Positions 49,074 through 58,697 of a DNA stretch of 64,000 nucleotides are shown one piece after another. Origin of the DNA: Corynebacterium tuberculostearicum (GTDB lineage Bacteria > Actinomycetota > Actinomycetes > Mycobacteriales > Mycobacteriaceae); contig NZ_JACBZL010000001.1 of assembly GCF_013408445.1 (NCBI RefSeq), positions 1 to 64,000 on the forward strand, read 5' to 3'. The first letter of the stretch is position 1. Each line of letters opens with the position of its first letter. Below the pieces are notes generated by a model that saw nothing but the letters and a program-made list of their open reading frames with translations, did no database searches and was not told where the DNA came from. Made by a program: the position numbers and the translations under genes.

Positions 49074-50488
49074 TGTCTGGTTCGGAGACATCGTTCCGCA
49101 TGTCTTATGAGATAGTTCCGGTCTAACCAGCACTAATGTCTCATTACATCGATCCGGTAGAAAACTCTGAAGTTAAATTTGCCCGGCCGCGACAAAAAGT
49201 GATGTCTCGAGACATCGATCCTCCATGCTTTAAAAATGGAGCAGAAATCAAAACCAAGCCCAAAAATCATCATCGAAACCATGCTTGCTACCGGCATGAC
49301 TCAAGCCGAAGCAGCTGACCATTTCGGCGTCAGCACCAGATGGATCCGAACACTTCAAGCCCGCTACCGAGAAGGCGGAATCAACCGCCTAGAACCACGC
49401 TCTAAACGCCCGCGCACTAATCCCCGAGCGCTCAACCCCAGCACTGTCGACCGCATACTTAAACTGCGCCAGGACCTCACAGAACGCGGCACTAACGCCG
49501 GAGCCCATACAATTCGCTGGCACTTGCAGCAAGAGGGAATCGACCCACCACCAGCACCATCCACAATCCACCGAGTGCTCGCAAACAACGGTCACGTCAT
49601 CGCCCAACCACAAAAGCGTCCTCGCAGCTCATGGATACGATTTCAAGCAGATCAACCCAACGAAACATGGCAAATGGACTACAGTGACTGGACCATCGCA
49701 GGTCACAAGCGAGTAGCTATCCTCACCATCTTGGACGACCATTCCCGGTTCATCATCTCCTGCTGTGCCTACAACAATGCCACCGTGGGAAACGTCATAG
49801 AAAGCTTCATTAATGCAGGCCAGACACACGGCTACCCCCAGTCCACCCTCACCGACAACGGCCGAGCATTCACAACCAGCACAGACCGGACAAACCCCGC
49901 GCGAAACGGATTCGAGCAACTGCTCATAGACCTAGGAATCAAGCAGAAAAACGGTAAACCCTACCACCCCCAGACACAAGGAAAAGTTGAACGCTTCCAC
50001 TACACCCTTAAACTAGCCCTAGCAAGCAAAATACCAGCTCAAAGTCTCGATGAACTCAACTCTCAGCTAAAAGAAATCATCGAATACTACAACCACAAAC
50101 GCCCCCATAGAGCCCTAAACAGAACCACCCCCGCAGAAGCCTACACAGCACTGCCCAAAGCTCTCCCAGCAGACATCAAACCAGACCACGACTACCGCCT
50201 ACGCACTGACAAAGTAGGCACCAACGGCAAGACAACCCTGCGATGGGGTGGCAAACTACGCCGCCTCTACATCGGGCGCCGATGGGGCGGCGAACCAATC
50301 ACCATGGTCTGCATCGACAACCGCGTAAGCATCAAAATAACCACCACTGGGGCACAAATCGCCGCCTACACACTCGCCGAAGAAAAGATCTATTACAACA
50401 AGAAAGACAACGAACTTGACCCCCAACAGGGCAACTGAAAACGAAAAATCTCGAGGCATCGACCGGAACGATGTCTCGAGACTTCACA
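49074..50488 (+). mobile_element. IS481-family element IS481-a, copy 2
   Basis: 1415 bp, the same length and ends as copy 1 (7834-9248), inserted between two copies of TTGTGCCCCAGAGTG (49059-49073, 50489-50503). It lies directly against the 3' end of tRNA-Arg, which stays intact because the target duplication recreates it. Confidence 0.95.
49236..50438 (+). CDS. IS481-family transposase (IS481-a copy 2)
   Basis: A 400-residue transposase. From DRTNPARNGFEQ to the C-terminus it is identical to copy 1; before that it differs at many positions (for example AEAADHFGVS versus AEAAEHFNVS, and HVIAQPQKR versus HVTPQPQKR). All D, D, E motifs are kept. Confidence 0.93.
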   Translation: MEQKSKPSPKIIIETMLATGMTQAEAADHFGVSTRWIRTLQARYREGGINRLEPRSKRPRTNPRALNPSTVDRILKLRQDLTERGTNAGAHTIRWHLQQEGIDPPPAPSTIHRVLANNGHVIAQPQKRPRSSWIRFQADQPNETWQMDYSDWTIAGHKRVAILTILDDHSRFIISCCAYNNATVGNVIESFINAGQTHGYPQSTLTDNGRAFTTSTDRTNPARNGFEQLLIDLGIKQKNGKPYHPQTQGKVERFHYTLKLALASKIPAQSLDELNSQLKEIIEYYNHKRPHRALNRTTPAEAYTALPKALPADIKPDHDYRLRTDKVGTNGKTTLRWGGKLRRLYIGRRWGGEPITMVCIDNRVSIKITTTGAQIAAYTLAEEKIYYNKKDNELDPQQGN

Positions 50489-50491
50489 TTG

Positions 50492-50564
50492 TGCCCCAGA
50501 GTGGATTCGAACCACCGACACCGGCTTTAGGAGAGCCGTGCTCTATCCCCTGAGCTACTGGGGC
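50492..50564 (-). tRNA. tRNA-Arg (anticodon CCT)
   Basis: A complete 73-base cloverleaf on the minus strand. Acceptor stem GCCCCAG pairs with CTGGGGC, the D-arm contains AGCTC-AGGGGAT-AGAGC, the anticodon stem CGGCT/AGCCG holds loop CTCCTAA with anticodon CCT (reads AGG), and the T-arm is GGTGG-TTCGAAT-CCACT-like. CCA is not encoded. Its 3' end is the target of several IS481 insertions. Confidence 0.95.
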
Positions 50565-50623
50565 GGGGTTGCGTGTGCAACTTGGCTAATCATAGCAGTG
50601 GGGCGGGGGCGCCCCGAAATGGC

Positions 50624-50905
50624 TTAGTTCTCCGCCAATTCCTTCTGCTTATTGCGCACGGAGGAAGCCGGCGGGTTGGTCTCGTGGGTGCCGTCGGAGT
50701 AGAGGACGGTGGGGATGATGCGGTTGCCGTCGTTGACGGATTCGATCCAGGCGTTGATGTCTTCGGTGTTGTCACCTTCGACGTCGACAAGCTCGTATGG
50801 GGTCTCGGTGCGGTCCAGGTTCTTGATGAGCTTGGCGCAGAATGGGCACCAGTCGGCGTAGAAAATGGTGACGTCGGAGTTGGTTTCGGGGGTTTGTACA
50901 GTCAT
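50624..50905 (-). CDS. mrx1: mycoredoxin-like glutaredoxin
   Basis: A 93-residue thioredoxin-fold protein with the active site DWCPFC at about residue 19, then NDGNRIIPTVLYSDGTHETNP, the mycoredoxin-1 signature. These proteins reduce mycothiol mixed disulfides, for example on peroxiredoxins or arsenate reductase. The C. glutamicum form has CPYC; here Tyr is Phe. It overlaps the folA stop by one base, as the last gene of a cysQ-thyA-folA-mrx1 run. Confidence 0.85.
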   Translation of the reverse strand: MTVQTPETNSDVTIFYADWCPFCAKLIKNLDRTETPYELVDVEGDNTEDINAWIESVNDGNRIIPTVLYSDGTHETNPPASSVRNKQKELAEN

Positions 50906-51435
50906 TAGGCTGCGTCCTTTCGGTCGTAGGTTAAAAAGCGGTACTTGATGGGAAGATCGCTGGCTTCTTTATCCGGCAGGGCCAGGTGGCCCTTGGCGGA
51001 GGTGAGCCAGTCGGTGCTGTGGGCGAGGCCGAATTCCTCGGGGATGTCGGGGGCATAGATGGATTTATCGCCATAAACATTGCCGATATTGACGCCCATG
51101 AGCGTGACCTCAATGCGGTCCACCTGGTCCAAGGTGGCGGTATAGATTTGGCCACCGCCGATAACCCAGGCGTCGGAAAGCGAGGGCATTTCGGTGAGGA
51201 CTTGGGCGCCGGCGGACCACTGGCCGGGGGCGCGGGAGGAGAGCACGTAGTTCTCGCGGCCGGGAAGCGGGCGGAACTTGGGGTTGAGGGACTCCCAGGT
51301 TTTCCGGCCCATGATGACCGGCGCGCCCATGGTCACGTCCTTAAAGTGCTTGAGATCCTCCGGCACGTGCCAAGGCATCTGCTCGCCATCGCCAATGATG
51401 CCGTCCAGGGACTGCGCCCATATTGCGCCCAACAT
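50905..51435 (-). CDS. folA: dihydrofolate reductase
   Basis: A 176-residue NADPH-dependent enzyme making tetrahydrofolate. The N-terminus LGAIWAQSLDGIIGDGEQMPWHVPEDLKHFK contains the substrate loop and the usual acidic residue (Glu of PEDLKHF), followed by GAPVIMGRKTWESL and WVIGGGQIYT for NADPH. The start overlaps the thyA stop by one base, coupling it to the enzyme whose product it recycles. Confidence 0.94.
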   Translation of the reverse strand: MLGAIWAQSLDGIIGDGEQMPWHVPEDLKHFKDVTMGAPVIMGRKTWESLNPKFRPLPGRENYVLSSRAPGQWSAGAQVLTEMPSLSDAWVIGGGQIYTATLDQVDRIEVTLMGVNIGNVYGDKSIYAPDIPEEFGLAHSTDWLTSAKGHLALPDKEASDLPIKYRFLTYDRKDAA

Positions 51436-52238
51436 TAAACGGACACCTGCGCCTTGATGGTGGGGTGGGGGTCGTAGCCTTCAATCTCAAAGTCGGCGAA
51501 GTCATAGGAGAACATGTCCTCCGCCTTGTGGAGGTTGAGCTGCGGGTACGGGCGCGGTTCGCGGGAAAGCTGCTCTTTGACCTGTTCCACGTGGTCGTTA
51601 TAGATATGGCAATCGCCGCCGGTCCAAATGAGCTCGCCCACCTTGAGCCCGGCCTGCTGGGCAAACATGTGGGTCAGCGCCGCGTAAGAGGCGATATTGA
51701 AGGGCACGCCCAAGAACATATCGGCCGAGCGCTGGTAGACCTGCATGGACAAGGTGCCATCAGCCACGTAGAGCTGGAAGAGCAGGTGGCAGGGCATCAG
51801 CGCCATCTGGTCGAGCTCCGCGACGTTCCACGCGGAGACCAAGTTGCGGCGAGAATCCGGGTTGTTTTGCAGGGTGTCGAGCGCCTGCTGGATCTGGTCA
51901 ATGTGCTGGCCGTCCGGGGTGGGCCAGGAGCGCCACTGCACGCCGTAAACCGGGCCCAGCTCGCCGTTCTCATCCGCCCATTCATTCCAGATGCGGACTT
52001 TATTGTCCTGCAGGAACTTGATATTGGACTCGCCCTTGAGGAACCACAACAGCTCGCCCAGCACCGCATGGAAGTAGACCTTCTTGGTGGTCAGCAGCGG
52101 GAAGGACTCGGCCAGGTTATAGCGCAGCTGCGCACCGAAAATGGAGCGCGTGCCGGTGCCGGTGCGATCGCCTTTGGGCGTGCCGGTCTCTAGGACCTTT
52201 CGCAGAAGATCCTCGTATGGGGTCTCAATCATGGGCAT
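51435..52238 (-). CDS. thyA: thymidylate synthase
   Basis: A 267-residue ThyA that makes dTMP from dUMP and methylene-THF. It has [13 protein letters not shown] for phosphate binding, [11 protein letters not shown] with the nucleophilic Cys (LMPCH), [18 protein letters not shown], and [11 protein letters not shown]. The start at 52238 ([10 protein letters not shown]) fits the family and has GGCGGA upstream; the ATG two codons later is also possible. Confidence 0.95.
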   Translation of the reverse strand: MPMIETPYEDLLRKVLETGTPKGDRTGTGTRSIFGAQLRYNLAESFPLLTTKKVYFHAVLGELLWFLKGESNIKFLQDNKVRIWNEWADENGELGPVYGVQWRSWPTPDGQHIDQIQQALDTLQNNPDSRRNLVSAWNVAELDQMALMPCHLLFQLYVADGTLSMQVYQRSADMFLGVPFNIASYAALTHMFAQQAGLKVGELIWTGGDCHIYNDHVEQVKEQLSREPRPYPQLNLHKAEDMFSYDFADFEIEGYDPHPTIKAQVSV

Positions 52239-52242
52239 TAGT

Positions 52243-53001
52243 TTAGAATCCGCCATGCTCCGCGGCAAAGGCCTGGGCGTGCTCCAAGATTTCATCCTTG
52301 AGCTCGGGGCGGCAGATGAGGATATCCGGGATGAAGGTGTCCTCATTATTGAAGCGGATTTCGGAGCCGTCGAGACGGCAGCAGTGCAGGCCGGCCGCCT
52401 GGGCGACGCCCACCGGGGCGGCCTGATCCCACTCGTACTGGCCACCGGCGTGGATATAACCGTCATAATCGCCGAGCAGCACGTGCATGGCCTTGGCGCC
52501 CGCGGAGCCGACGCCCACGACTTCATAGCCCATTTTCTCCGCAATGTAGTCGGCTACCTTGGGCGGGCGATTGCGGGAGACGACGAACTTCTTAGACAGC
52601 GGGCCGGTGACTGCTCGAACGTCCGAGGACTTGAAGGTAACGCCGAGATCCGGCAGGCCCACCGCCGCGTGGATGGGGATGCCATTTTCTACGAGGGCAA
52701 TATGTACCGCCCAGTCCTGGCGGCCGGTGGCAAATTCTTTGGTGCCGTCGAGCGGATCCACGATCCACACGCGGTCCTTCTTCAAACGGGCTAGGTCATC
52801 GGAGGCTTCCTCAGAGAGCATGCCGTCCTGGGGACGGTGCTGCTCGAGGACGCGGGCGATCCATTCTTGGGCGGCTTCATCGCCGGCGTCGCCAAGCGAA
52901 AGGCCCCGTAGCAGGCCCCCGTTGCGCACGCCTTTCAGGATCTCACCGCAGCCCTGGGCGAGGGAATTGGTCAGGCGGGAATCAGAAATCTCGACGGTCA
53001 T
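52243..53001 (-). CDS. cysQ: 3'(2'),5'-bisphosphate nucleotidase, inositol-phosphatase family
   Basis: A 252-residue metal-dependent phosphatase. It has [12 protein letters not shown], then LSEEASDD (motif A Glu), [15 protein letters not shown] (motif B DPLDGT) and [16 protein letters not shown] (motif C WDxAA). The CysQ type removes PAP from sulfate assimilation, although inositol-phosphate activity is also known. The start at 53001 ([10 protein letters not shown]) is preferred over the one three codons upstream. Confidence 0.87.
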   Translation of the reverse strand: MTVEISDSRLTNSLAQGCGEILKGVRNGGLLRGLSLGDAGDEAAQEWIARVLEQHRPQDGMLSEEASDDLARLKKDRVWIVDPLDGTKEFATGRQDWAVHIALVENGIPIHAAVGLPDLGVTFKSSDVRAVTGPLSKKFVVSRNRPPKVADYIAEKMGYEVVGVGSAGAKAMHVLLGDYDGYIHAGGQYEWDQAAPVGVAQAAGLHCCRLDGSEIRFNNEDTFIPDILICRPELKDEILEHAQAFAAEHGGF

Positions 53002-53036
53002 GGTGCCCACATTACAACGCAGACTAGAGTGTGGGC

Positions 53037-56000
53037 ATGCCAGAAAACATCCTCGACCGCTTCCGCCCCCAAGTAGCGCAGTGGTTTCAGGATGTATTTG
53101 CTGATCCTACCGCCGTGCAGGCGCAGGCCTGGGCGAGGATTTCCCGCGGTGAGCATGCCCTTGTGGTGGCCCCCACCGGCTCTGGTAAGACCCTCGCCGC
53201 ATTCTTGTGGGCGCTGAATAATTTGGTTGAGCGCGAGGGCCAGCTGGCGCTGCCGGTGGGCTCTGGGACTGCTGGATCCGCCGCCGGGGTGAAGGTGCTG
53301 TATATCTCGCCGCTCAAGGCGCTGGGCGTGGATGTGGAAAATAACTTGCGCGCCCCGCTGACCGGCATTGCGCGCACCGCGGAGAACCTAGGGCTGGACG
53401 TACCGGATATTTCGGTGGGCGTGCGCTCGGGCGATACGCCGTCTGCCGAGCGCGCGCGGCAGGTGCGCAAGCCGCCGGATATCTTGATCACCACCCCGGA
53501 GTCGGCCTATTTGATGCTGACCTCCAAGGCGGCGGGGATTTTAAAGACGGTGGATACCGTCATCATCGATGAGATCCATGCCCTGGCCGGTACCAAGCGC
53601 GGCGTGCACCTAGCGCTGACCTTGGAGCGCCTACAGCAGGTGGCGGGTAACTTCCAGCGCATTGGGCTTTCCGCCACCGTGCGGCCGCTGTCTGCGGTAT
53701 CAAACTTCTTGGGCGGCAACCGGCCGGTGGAGATTGTGGCCCCGGATGCGGAAAAGAAGTGGCAGCTGGACGTGCACGTGCCCGTGGAGGATATGTCCGA
53801 TCTTCCAACGCCGGAGCAAGGCTCCACCATCGGGGAGATGACCGTGGATGATGCCATCGGCATTAGCGCGCCCTCCGTGGATGAATCCGCGCTGCCCACG
53901 GCCAAGTCCATCTGGCCGTATATCGAGGATGACCTCTATGCGGAGATCATGGCGCACCGCTCCACGTTGGTATTTGTGAATTCCCGCCGCACCGCCGAGC
54001 GGCTGACCAGCCGGCTCAATGAGCTCTATGCGGCCGAGCACGATCCGGAATCGCTCTCGCCGGAGACTCGGCGCGACCCGGCCCAGCTGATGAAGCAGGT
54101 CGACGTCGCCGGCAAGGCCCCGGCCGTCATCGCCCGCGCCCACCACGGCTCGGTGTCCAAGGACGAGCGCGCGATGACAGAGACGATGCTGAAGGAGGGC
54201 ACGCTCAAGGCCGTGGTGGCCACGAGCTCGCTGGAGCTGGGCATCGATATGGGTGCCGTGGAGCTGGTGGTGCAGGTGGAATCGCCGCCCTCGGTGGCCT
54301 CCGGCCTGCAGCGCGTGGGCCGCGCCGGGCACTTTGTGGGCGCGGTATCGCACGGCTCCTTTTATCCCAAGCACCGCGCGGATCTAGTGCAGTCCACACT
54401 GACGGTAGCGCGCATGCGCGCCGGGCTCATTGAGGAGATGCATACCCCGCGCAACCCGCTGGACGTACTGGCGCAGCAGACGGTGGCGGCCGTGGCCGCA
54501 GCCGGGGACGATGGGCTCGATGCCGATGAGTGGTACGAGATGGTCCGCCGGGCTTGGCCCTACCGCGATCTGGCGCGCGAGGTCTATGACTCCGTGCTGG
54601 ACCTGGTCAGCGGCGTGTACCCGTCCACGGACTTTGCCGAGCTCAAACCCCGCGTGGTCTATGACCGTGTTTCTGGTGTGATGACCGCGCGGCCTGGTGC
54701 CCAGCGCGTGGCCGTGACCAGCGGCGGCACGATTCCGGATAGGGGCATGTTCGGCGTATTCCTCTATACCGGCGCTGGTGAGGGCACCGCGGGCACGCCG
54801 CGCCGGGTGGGCGAGCTGGATGAAGAGATGGTTTACGAGTCCCGGGTGGGCGATGTCTTCACCTTGGGTGCGACCAGTTGGCGCATCGAGGACATCACGC
54901 GCGACCAAGTACTGGTCACCCCCGCGCCGGGGCATACCGGCCGCCTGCCCTTCTGGAATGGCGATGGCGCAGGTCGCCCCTATGAGCTGGGCAAGGCACT
55001 GGGCGAGTACCGCCGCGAGGTTTTTAGCTCGCCGGAGACAATTGCGGATGCCGACGATAATGCGCGCTCCAATATCGTGGCCTACCTGCAGGAGCAAAAC
55101 GAGGCCACCGGTGTTATTCCGGATGAAAAGACTTTGGTGCTCGAGCGCTTCCGCGATGAGCTGGGGGACTGGCGCGTGGTGCTGCACACCCCGTTTGGCC
55201 GGCCGGTGAACTCCGCGTGGGCACTTGCGGTAGGCGCCCGGGTGGGCGAGCGCACCGGCATGGATCCGCAGGCGGTGGCCGGTGATGACGGCATCGTGCT
55301 GCGCCTGCCGGAGTCAGAATCCGATCCCGATGGATCCATCTTCGCCTTCGATGCCGATGAGATTGCCGATATCGTGGCCGAACAAGTGGGCAATTCCGCG
55401 CTCTTTGCCTCCCGCTTCCGCGAGTGCGCCGCCCGCGCGCTGCTTTTGCCCAGGCGCAATCCCGGCAAGCGCGCGCCGTTGTGGCAGCAGCGCCAGCGCG
55501 CCGAGCAGCTTTTGGACGTTGCCCGCAAATACCCGTCTTTTCCCATCATCTTGGAGACGGTGCGCGAGTGCGTCCAGGACGTCTACGACGTTCCTGCGCT
55601 CACGGAGGTCATGCGGGAGCTGGGCCATCGGCGCATCCGCATCGCGGAGGTCACCACCGAACAGCCTTCGCCTTTCGCCTCCTCGCTGCTGTTTAACTAC
55701 ACCGGCGCGTTTATGTACGAGGGCGATTCCCCGCTGGCGGAAAAGCGCGCGGCCGCCCTGGCCCTCGACCCAGCGCTTTTGGCCAAGCTGCTGGGCACGG
55801 TAGAGCTGCGCGAGCTGCTCGATCCAGAGATCATCGCCGAGGTCCACGCCCAGCTCCAGCGCACCGATCCCGCGCGCCGGGCCCGCACCACCGAGGAGGT
55901 GGCGGACGTGCTGCGCGTGCTCGGTCCGATTCCCGTGGACGAGCTGGGCGAACATACCGACGTCCCGCTATCCGCCCTGGACCAGCTGGGCGCCCGGATT

Positions 56001-57836
56001 ATGCGCGTGCGCATTGGCGGGCGCGAGCACCTAGCCCAGGCTCAGGACGCACCCCTGCTTCGCGACGCCCTGGGTATCCCCATTCCTCCCGGCATCCCCG
56101 CCCAGGTGGCCACCATTTCCGATGCCCTGCCGCAGTTGGTCTCGCGCTGGGCGCGCACGCGTGGTCCGTTTGTGCTGCGCGATCTCACCGAGGCCTTCGG
56201 CATATCTGTCTCCGCCGCGCACACCGTCCTCGGCGCGCTCGACGGGGTAGTAGAAGGCCGCTACCGCCAGGGAGTGGAGGAGCAGGAGTACTGCGCCGCG
56301 GCTGTGCTCAAGACTATTCGCTCGCGCTCGCTCGCCGCAGCTAGGGCGGCCACCGAGCCGGTCTCGGGCGCTACCTTCGCCCGCTTCTTGCCGGAGTGGC
56401 ACAGCATCGCCCCGGCCGGCAAGCGCCCCGCGCTGCGCGGTGCCGATGGCGTCTTTTCCGTCATCGAACAGCTCGCCGGGGTGCGCCTGCCTGCCTCCGC
56501 GTGGGAATCGCTCATCCTGCCCGCCCGCGTGGGCGATTATTCGCCCACCATGCTCGATGAGCTCACCTCCAATGGCGAGGTGCTCATCGTCGGCGCCGGC
56601 AAGGCCGGTGCGGCCGACCCCTGGATCATGCTGCTGCCCTCGGACTATGCCGCCCAACTCGCCCCAGAAACGGATGCCGAGGGCGTGAGCATGCTGCAGC
56701 GCGCCATCCTCGATGTCCTCGGTCGCGGCGGGGGCTTCCTCTTTGCCGATATCTCCGCCGAGGCCCCCGGCACCACCGAGGAGACCCGCGAGGCCCTCTG
56801 GGGGTTAGTGGAGATGGGCCTGGTAAGCCCCGATTCCTTCGCGCCGATCCGCACCCGGCTGTCCTCCGGCGGCTCGCGCTCAGGCCGCACCGCGCACCGC
56901 TCGAAGCGCCGGCCTACCCGCTCGCGCCTGCGCATGGGGCGCACCTCCTTCGCCCAAGCGCAGAACGCCGCGGGCGCGGGGACCCCGCCCGATGTCATGG
57001 GCCGGTGGTCGCTTGCCGTGTCTGCCGCCACCGATGCCACCTCCCGGTCCGTCGCCCACGGCGAGGCCTGGCTCGACCGCTACGGCGTGCTCACCCGCGG
57101 CTCCGTCGTGGCCGAGGACGTGCTCGGTGGTTTCGCGCTGGCCTATAAGGTGCTCTCCGGTTTTGAGGAATCCGGCAAGGCCATGCGCGGCTACGTCATC
57201 GATGGGCTCGGCGCCGCGCAATTCTCCACGCCCGCCATCATCGACCGCCTGCGTGGGCTGGCCGATTCCCCGGATGTTACCGGCTGGCCGTCTGGTACCA
57301 CCGAGCCCGAGACCTTTGTCCTCTCCGCCTGCGACCCGGCCAATCCCTACGGTGCGGCCCTGCCGTGGCCGCAGCGCGACGACGCCGACGGCAAAGCCAC
57401 CGGCGGGCCGACCCGTTCGGCAGGCGCGCTGGTAGTGCTTATCGACGGCCTACCCATCGCCCACCTCACCCGCGGCGGCAAAACCCTCACCACCTTCCTG
57501 GAATCGCTGCCGGGTGGTATCGACCCAGCAGAGGTATATCCCCGCTTGGTAAGCGCGCTCACGGACATGGTGGCGAGGGGAGCGTTGTCCCCGTTGGTTA
57601 TCGAAAAGTGCAATGGCAGCCCCATCCATAAAACCGATGCGGCGGCCCACCTGCGCGAAGCCGGCGCCGGAATTACGCCTAAGGGCGTGCGCATCTCTGC
57701 CCGCGCCGCTGCTCCGCGCACCCCACGTGCAGGACGCCGCGCGAGCGAGGCCATCGAAGAACTCAGCTTTGATGATCCGCCGCCCGCACCGCGCAATAAT
57801 GGTGGCTTCCGCCCGCGCGGCGGGTACCGTCGCTAA
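53037..57836 (+). CDS. lhr: Lhr-type ATP-dependent DNA helicase, long form
   Basis: A protein of about 1599 residues. The N-terminal helicase core has APTGSGKTLAAFL (Walker A), IIDEIHALAG (DEIH), LSATVRPL (motif III) and QRVGRAGH (motif VI), followed by the Lhr winged-helix and beta-barrel domains and the long C-terminal region of bacterial Lhr. It is a 3'-5' translocase that unwinds RNA:DNA or DNA:DNA hybrids in repair. A TAGAGT box at about 53023-53028 places the transcript start near the ATG at 53037, so a leaderless start is likely; a GTG two codons upstream is the alternative. It runs 18 bases from nei2. Confidence 0.92.
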   Translation: MPENILDRFRPQVAQWFQDVFADPTAVQAQAWARISRGEHALVVAPTGSGKTLAAFLWALNNLVEREGQLALPVGSGTAGSAAGVKVLYISPLKALGVDVENNLRAPLTGIARTAENLGLDVPDISVGVRSGDTPSAERARQVRKPPDILITTPESAYLMLTSKAAGILKTVDTVIIDEIHALAGTKRGVHLALTLERLQQVAGNFQRIGLSATVRPLSAVSNFLGGNRPVEIVAPDAEKKWQLDVHVPVEDMSDLPTPEQGSTIGEMTVDDAIGISAPSVDESALPTAKSIWPYIEDDLYAEIMAHRSTLVFVNSRRTAERLTSRLNELYAAEHDPESLSPETRRDPAQLMKQVDVAGKAPAVIARAHHGSVSKDERAMTETMLKEGTLKAVVATSSLELGIDMGAVELVVQVESPPSVASGLQRVGRAGHFVGAVSHGSFYPKHRADLVQSTLTVARMRAGLIEEMHTPRNPLDVLAQQTVAAVAAAGDDGLDADEWYEMVRRAWPYRDLAREVYDSVLDLVSGVYPSTDFAELKPRVVYDRVSGVMTARPGAQRVAVTSGGTIPDRGMFGVFLYTGAGEGTAGTPRRVGELDEEMVYESRVGDVFTLGATSWRIEDITRDQVLVTPAPGHTGRLPFWNGDGAGRPYELGKALGEYRREVFSSPETIADADDNARSNIVAYLQEQNEATGVIPDEKTLVLERFRDELGDWRVVLHTPFGRPVNSAWALAVGARVGERTGMDPQAVAGDDGIVLRLPESESDPDGSIFAFDADEIADIVAEQVGNSALFASRFRECAARALLLPRRNPGKRAPLWQQRQRAEQLLDVARKYPSFPIILETVRECVQDVYDVPALTEVMRELGHRRIRIAEVTTEQPSPFASSLLFNYTGAFMYEGDSPLAEKRAAALALDPALLAKLLGTVELRELLDPEIIAEVHAQLQRTDPARRARTTEEVADVLRVLGPIPVDELGEHTDVPLSALDQLGARIMRVRIGGREHLAQAQDAPLLRDALGIPIPPGIPAQVATISDALPQLVSRWARTRGPFVLRDLTEAFGISVSAAHTVLGALDGVVEGRYRQGVEEQEYCAAAVLKTIRSRSLAAARAATEPVSGATFARFLPEWHSIAPAGKRPALRGADGVFSVIEQLAGVRLPASAWESLILPARVGDYSPTMLDELTSNGEVLIVGAGKAGAADPWIMLLPSDYAAQLAPETDAEGVSMLQRAILDVLGRGGGFLFADISAEAPGTTEETREALWGLVEMGLVSPDSFAPIRTRLSSGGSRSGRTAHRSKRRPTRSRLRMGRTSFAQAQNAAGAGTPPDVMGRWSLAVSAATDATSRSVAHGEAWLDRYGVLTRGSVVAEDVLGGFALAYKVLSGFEESGKAMRGYVIDGLGAAQFSTPAIIDRLRGLADSPDVTGWPSGTTEPETFVLSACDPANPYGAALPWPQRDDADGKATGGPTRSAGALVVLIDGLPIAHLTRGGKTLTTFLESLPGGIDPAEVYPRLVSALTDMVARGALSPLVIEKCNGSPIHKTDAAAHLREAGAGITPKGVRISARAAAPRTPRAGRRASEAIEELSFDDPPPAPRNNGGFRPRGGYRR

Positions 57837-57854
57837 AGATCCACTGGAGGTGTT

Positions 57855-58673
57855 ATGCCCGAAGGCGATTCCGTCCTGCAGCTATCCAACCGCCTGCAGT
57901 TCATGGCCGGACGCGAGGTTACCGGCTGTTCCGTGCGCGTACCGCGCTATGCCACCGTGCATCTAGAAGGCATGGTGTGCGAGCGCGTCTGGCCTTATGG
58001 CAAGCACCTCTTCATGCAATTCGACCAGACCATCGTGCACACCCACCTCAAGATGGAAGGCACCTGGGCCATCCATTACGCAGGCGACCGCTGGCGCAAA
58101 CCCGGACATACCGCGCGCATCGTCCTGCAGCTAGCCAACGCCCCGCGCGATATTGAGGTCGTAGGTCACCAGCTGGGCTTCGTGGATATCTATCCCGCCG
58201 ACCACTACCACCAGCGCATCGCGCGCCTCGGTCCGGATATCCTCGACCCCCACTGGGACCGCGAGGAATCCCTGCGCCGGCTTAATGCCCGGCCCCAGCG
58301 CGCCATCGGCGCGGCGCTGCTCGACCAAAAGGTCGTCGCCGGCATCGGCAATGAATACCGCGCCGAGGCCTGTTTCCTATCGGGGGTCCACCCGGCCACA
58401 CCAGTATCCGAGGTGGATACCGCCCGCATCCTCGACATCTCTCGGCGCATCATGTGGGCCAACCGCACTTCCCCGGTGCGCGTAACCACCGGCGTGCGCC
58501 GCGCCGGGGAGACGACCTATGTCTTCGGCCGCAACCGCAAGCGCTGCCGCCGCTGCGGCACCTTCATTACCAAGGGAGTGCTTGGTGGCGTGGATGCCGG
58601 CGGCGATGAAGGCGAACTCGAGCGCATCATCTGGTGGTGCCCGTACTGCCAGCCGCTTCACCCCGCGCAATAA
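57855..58673 (+). CDS. nei2: Fpg/Nei-family DNA glycosylase (Nei2)
   Basis: A 272-residue bifunctional glycosylase/AP lyase. MPEGDSV supplies the N-terminal Pro-Glu (after Met removal), GKHLFMQF holds the conserved Lys, DQKVVAGIGNEYRAEACF the helix-two-turn-helix, and CRRCGTFI...WWCPYCQ the zinc finger. It removes oxidised pyrimidines. The lhr-nei2 pair is conserved in actinobacteria and is reported to be DNA-damage-induced in mycobacteria. RBS GGAGG. Confidence 0.92.
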   Translation: MPEGDSVLQLSNRLQFMAGREVTGCSVRVPRYATVHLEGMVCERVWPYGKHLFMQFDQTIVHTHLKMEGTWAIHYAGDRWRKPGHTARIVLQLANAPRDIEVVGHQLGFVDIYPADHYHQRIARLGPDILDPHWDREESLRRLNARPQRAIGAALLDQKVVAGIGNEYRAEACFLSGVHPATPVSEVDTARILDISRRIMWANRTSPVRVTTGVRRAGETTYVFGRNRKRCRRCGTFITKGVLGGVDAGGDEGELERIIWWCPYCQPLHPAQ

Positions 58674-58697
58674 GATTCCCGCGCTAGTGTGGGGGAC

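Noticed and set aside
54384..55187. A 267-codon minus-strand frame inside lhr
   Set aside because: Antisense shadow; lhr has helicase motifs on both sides of it.
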